64,000 nucleotides of DNA, from contig NZ_JAPJIV010000011.1 of the NCBI RefSeq assembly GCF_026241895.1, positions 62,001 to 126,000 on the forward strand. Direction: 5' to 3'. Shown here one piece after another: positions 60,916 to 64,000 of the stretch. The notes beneath the pieces were generated by a model. The model saw nothing but the letters and a program-made list of their open reading frames with translations. It ran no database searches and was not told where the DNA came from. This DNA comes from Pseudomonas sp. RIT-562. Its GTDB lineage: Bacteria; Pseudomonadota; Gammaproteobacteria; Pseudomonadales; Pseudomonadaceae. Numbering within the stretch: position 1 is the first letter of the stretch; each line of letters starts with the position of its first letter. A program made the translations under genes and the position numbers.

Positions 60916-62814
60916 GTGGATTTCCCTTCCCGTTTTGAAGTGATCGTCATCGGCGGCGGTCATGCCGGTACCGAGGCAGCACTGGCCTCAGCACGTATGG
61001 GGGCAAAAACCCTGTTGCTGACGCATAACGTGGAAACCCTCGGGGCCATGAGTTGCAATCCCGCTATTGGCGGCATTGGCAAAAGCCACCTGGTCAAGGA
61101 AATCGACGCCCTCGGCGGTGCGATGGCCATTGCTACTGACAAGGGTGGTATCCAGTTTCGCGTGTTGAACAGCCGCAAAGGCCCAGCTGTGCGGGCTACT
61201 CGCGCTCAAGCTGACCGAGTTCTGTACAAGGCAGCTGTGCGCGAAATCCTGGAAAACCAGCCGAACCTGTGGATATTTCAACAAGCTGCCGATGACGTGA
61301 TTGTCGAGCAGGATCAGGTGCGTGGTGTTGTCACCCAAATGGGGCTGCGCTTCCTCGCAGACTCGGTGGTGTTGACCACTGGCACCTTCCTGGGTGGACT
61401 TATCCACATCGGGATGCAGAATTTTTCTGGCGGTCGCGCCGGTGATCCACCGTCGATCGCCCTGGCTCAACGCCTTCGTGAGTTGCCGCTGCGGGTTGGG
61501 CGTCTGAAAACCGGTACGCCACCGCGGATCGACAGTCGTTCGGTCGATTTTTCGCTGATGACCGAGCAAGCCGGCGACACGCCGATTCCGGTGATGTCGT
61601 TCATGGGGTCCAAGGAGCAACATCCGCGGCAGGTGAGCTGCTGGATTACCCATACCAACGCCCGCACCCACGAAATCATTGCCGCTAACCTCGATCGTTC
61701 GCCGATGTATTCGGCTGCCGGGATGATCGAGGGCATTGGTCCGCGTTATTGCCCGTCGATCGAAGACAAGATCCATCGCTTTGCCGACAAGGAAAGCCAT
61801 CAGGTCTTCATCGAGCCCGAAGGCTTGACCACCAATGAGCTGTATCCCAACGGGATTTCCACCTCGTTGCCGTTCGACGTGCAGTTGCAGATCGTGCAAT
61901 CGATCCGCGGCATGGAAAACGCGCACATTGTTCGCCCGGGTTATGCGATCGAATACGACTATTTCGATCCCCGCGACCTGAAGTACAGCCTGGAAACCAA
62001 AGTGATCGCCGGCCTGTTTTTCGCCGGGCAAATCAATGGCACTACCGGTTACGAAGAAGCCGGCGCCCAGGGTTTGCTGGCCGGCGCGAATGCCGCACTG
62101 CGTGCACAAGGCAAAGATGCCTGGTGCCCGCGCCGCGATGAGGCGTACATCGGAGTACTGGTGGACGACCTGATTACCCTGGGTACCCAGGAACCGTACC
62201 GGATGTTTACCTCCCGTGCGGAGTACCGCCTGATCCTGCGCGAAGACAATGCAGACCTGCGCCTGACCGAAAAAGGTCGCGAGCTGGGCCTGGTCGATGA
62301 CGCCCGTTGGGCGGCGTTCTGCACCAAGCGCGAAAGCATCGCGCTGGAAGAGCAACGGTTGAAAAGCACCTGGGTACGCCCGGGCACTCAGCAGGGCGAT
62401 GCAATTTCCGAAAAATTCGGTACCCCGCTGACACACGAATACAATCTGCTCAACCTGCTGAGCCGTCCGGAAATCGACTACGCTGGTCTGATCGCCGTGA
62501 CGGGTGGGGGCGCAGAAGATCCACAGGTTGCCGAGCAGGTCGAAATCAAGACCAAGTACGCTGGCTACATCGATCGCCAACAGGATGAAATCGCTCGCCT
62601 GCGGGCCAGCGAAGACACCAAACTGCCTGTGGATATCGATTACACGAATATTTCCGGTCTCTCCAAGGAGATCCAGAGCAAGCTCGGTGCGACTCGTCCT
62701 GAAACATTGGGCCAAGCATCCCGCATCCCGGGTGTTACGCCGGCAGCCATTTCGCTGTTGATGATTCATTTGAAAAAACGCGGCGCGGGCCGTCAGTTGG
62801 AGCAAAGCGCTTGA
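60916..62814 (+). CDS. mnmG: tRNA uridine-5-carboxymethylaminomethyl modification enzyme MnmG
   Basis: FAD-dependent partner of MnmE in wobble-uridine modification (GidA). The 632-aa protein has the FAD-binding [17 protein letters not shown] near the N-terminus and family motifs CNPAIGG and [12 protein letters not shown]. The start is the GTG at 60916 ([15 protein letters not shown]) with GAGG seven bases before it; a longer frame upstream lies in the AT-rich control region. Its stop overlaps the rsmG start. Confidence 0.97.
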   Translation: MDFPSRFEVIVIGGGHAGTEAALASARMGAKTLLLTHNVETLGAMSCNPAIGGIGKSHLVKEIDALGGAMAIATDKGGIQFRVLNSRKGPAVRATRAQADRVLYKAAVREILENQPNLWIFQQAADDVIVEQDQVRGVVTQMGLRFLADSVVLTTGTFLGGLIHIGMQNFSGGRAGDPPSIALAQRLRELPLRVGRLKTGTPPRIDSRSVDFSLMTEQAGDTPIPVMSFMGSKEQHPRQVSCWITHTNARTHEIIAANLDRSPMYSAAGMIEGIGPRYCPSIEDKIHRFADKESHQVFIEPEGLTTNELYPNGISTSLPFDVQLQIVQSIRGMENAHIVRPGYAIEYDYFDPRDLKYSLETKVIAGLFFAGQINGTTGYEEAGAQGLLAGANAALRAQGKDAWCPRRDEAYIGVLVDDLITLGTQEPYRMFTSRAEYRLILREDNADLRLTEKGRELGLVDDARWAAFCTKRESIALEEQRLKSTWVRPGTQQGDAISEKFGTPLTHEYNLLNLLSRPEIDYAGLIAVTGGGAEDPQVAEQVEIKTKYAGYIDRQQDEIARLRASEDTKLPVDIDYTNISGLSKEIQSKLGATRPETLGQASRIPGVTPAAISLLMIHLKKRGAGRQLEQSA

Positions 62815-63455
62815 GTTCGTTGGTCACCTCGCAACACGCCGAAGAGTTATCCACAGGTGCTCGCCAGCTCGGTGTCACACTGACCGAAACCCAGCACGCG
62901 CAGCTGTTGGGCTATCTGGCCCTGTTGATCAAATGGAACAAGGCCTACAACCTGACCGCCGTACGCGATCCGGATGAGATGGTCTCGCGTCATCTGCTCG
63001 ACAGTTTGAGCGTGATGTCTTTCGTGGAAGACGGTCGCTGGCTCGACGTCGGCAGTGGCGGGGGCATGCCCGGTATACCTCTGGCCATCCTGTTTCCGCA
63101 GTCGCAAGTGACCTGCCTGGACAGCAACGGCAAGAAAACCCGGTTCCTGACCCAGGTCAAACTCGAGCTGAAACTCGAAAATCTGCAAGTTATCCACAGT
63201 CGCGTCGAAGCCTTTCAGCCTGCCGAGCCGTTCAACGGGATCATCTCCCGGGCATTCAGCAGCATGGAAAACTTCAGCAACTGGACTCGCCATCTCGGCG
63301 ATAGCAACACGCGTTGGCTGGCAATGAAGGGCGTTCATCCGGCCGATGAGCTGGTAGCATTGCCGGCAGACTTCCACCTCGATAGCGAACACGCCCTGGC
63401 CGTACCTGGTTGCCAAGGCCAACGCCATCTGCTGATACTGCGCCGCACGGCATGA
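62811..63455 (+). CDS. rsmG: 16S rRNA m7G527 methyltransferase RsmG
   Basis: Methylates G527 of 16S rRNA. The 214-aa protein has the SAM motif [15 protein letters not shown] and the GidB family pattern ([20 protein letters not shown]). The start is TTG at 62811, overlapping the mnmG stop (TTGA). Two exact DnaA-box 9-mers fall in this gene, at 62847 and 63190. Confidence 0.95.
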   Translation: MSSLVTSQHAEELSTGARQLGVTLTETQHAQLLGYLALLIKWNKAYNLTAVRDPDEMVSRHLLDSLSVMSFVEDGRWLDVGSGGGMPGIPLAILFPQSQVTCLDSNGKKTRFLTQVKLELKLENLQVIHSRVEAFQPAEPFNGIISRAFSSMENFSNWTRHLGDSNTRWLAMKGVHPADELVALPADFHLDSEHALAVPGCQGQRHLLILRRTA

Positions 63456-63473
63456 TTGGGAACAAAAGCAAGA

Positions 63474-64000
63474 ATGGCTAAGGTATTCGCGATTGCGAAC
63501 CAGAAAGGTGGTGTGGGTAAAACCACCACCTGCATCAACCTCGCAGCATCCCTCGTGGCTACCAAGCGCCGGGTGTTGTTGATCGATCTCGATCCACAGG
63601 GCAACGCCACCATGGGTAGTGGTGTGGATAAGCACGGCCTGGAAAATTCGGTCTACGACCTGTTGATCGGTGAGTGTGACCTGGCCGAGGCCATGCACTA
63701 CTCCGAACACGGTGGTTACCAGCTGCTGCCGGCCAACCGTGACCTGACGGCAGCCGAAGTGGTTCTGCTGGAAATGCAGATGAAGGAAAGTCGCCTGCGC
63801 AGCGCGCTGGCGCCGATCCGCGAGAACTACGATTACATTTTGATCGACTGCCCACCTTCGCTGTCGATGCTCACGCTCAACGCGCTGGTTGCCGCCGATG
63901 GGGTAATTATCCCCATGCAGTGCGAGTACTTTGCACTCGAAGGCCTTAGCGACCTTGTGGATAACATCAAGCGCATCGCCGAGCTGCTCAATCCGAACCT
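63474..64000 (+). CDS. parA: Chromosome partitioning ATPase ParA (Soj), 3' end outside window
   Basis: Segregation ATPase that works with ParB on parS sites near the origin. The first 175 codons are present, with the deviant Walker A QKGGVGKTTT, the A' motif LLIDLDPQGNATMG and Walker B LIDCPPSL. It is cut by the window end. Two exact DnaA-box 9-mers, at 63623 and 63956, lie in the visible part. parB is expected right after. Confidence 0.96.
   Translation, partial: MAKVFAIANQKGGVGKTTTCINLAASLVATKRRVLLIDLDPQGNATMGSGVDKHGLENSVYDLLIGECDLAEAMHYSEHGGYQLLPANRDLTAAEVVLLEMQMKESRLRSALAPIRENYDYILIDCPPSLSMLTLNALVAADGVIIPMQCEYFALEGLSDLVDNIKRIAELLNPN

Noticed and set aside
60988-62805. 605-aa minus-strand open frame across mnmG
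   Set aside because: Antisense shadow of mnmG; translation has no known domain.

Overview
The window is a chromosomal segment around the replication origin of a Pseudomonas, most likely of the P. fluorescens group. The basis is the gene order (rpmH-rnpA-yidD-yidC-mnmE to the right of oriC, dnaA-dnaN-recF-gyrB to the left, then mnmG-rsmG-parA), the close match of many proteins to remembered P. aeruginosa/P. putida sequences, the GC-rich codon use, and REP-type repeats in the intergenic gaps. The species is inferred from protein families and synteny only; no database was searched.

Layout. 0-7.5 kb: an EAL phosphodiesterase cut by the left edge, the KinB/AlgB two-component pair (minus strand), three small envelope proteins (a one-helix protein, a DUF1328 protein and an Ivy-type lysozyme inhibitor) and the glutamate symporter GltP. 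7.7-19.6 kb: transport and envelope genes: a nucleoside-recognition membrane protein, a four-gene Mla-like MCE lipid transport operon, a DUF5924/DUF2914 membrane protein, a membrane-anchored M16 peptidase, a Na/Pi cotransporter, a TerC protein and a citrate transporter. 19.9-26.2 kb: a DOPA-dioxygenase-like protein, an NAD(P)-binding protein and a choline-O-sulfate locus (LysR regulator, sulfatase BetC, binding protein ChoX, SulP transporter). 26.3-42.9 kb: conserved housekeeping genes (aroE, hemF, qor, tsaC, dprA, a LysM protein, def-fmt-rsmB-trkA, an lpxL-type acyltransferase, tag, glyQS, gmhB, a plsC-type acyltransferase). 43.1-45.5 kb: a divergent histidine kinase/response regulator pair next to gyrB, which appears inserted relative to P. 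aeruginosa. 45.6-51.8 kb: gyrB-recF-dnaN-dnaA. 51.8-52.35 kb: oriC. 52.35-56.3 kb: rpmH-rnpA-yidD-yidC-mnmE. 56.3-60.3 kb: an iron-responsive cell-surface-signalling set (TonB receptor, FecR-type anti-sigma, ECF sigma with a Fur-like box). 60.4-60.9 kb: a second origin-like region upstream of mnmG, followed by rsmG and the start of parA.

The most notable observation is that the dnaA-rpmH origin region and the region upstream of mnmG share an ungapped skeleton of DnaA boxes and other motifs at identical spacings over about 196 bp, which points to an old duplication or to strong constraint on architecture. The exact DnaA-box 9-mer also occurs at least 27 times between 21 kb and the right end, where about 0.3 would be expected in random sequence, and I saw none in the first 21 kb. 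Other points are a histidine kinase that looks like a CHASE2-type kinase lacking CHASE2, a choline-sulfate locus built around an orphan binding protein and a SulP transporter, and three families of inverted intergenic repeats.
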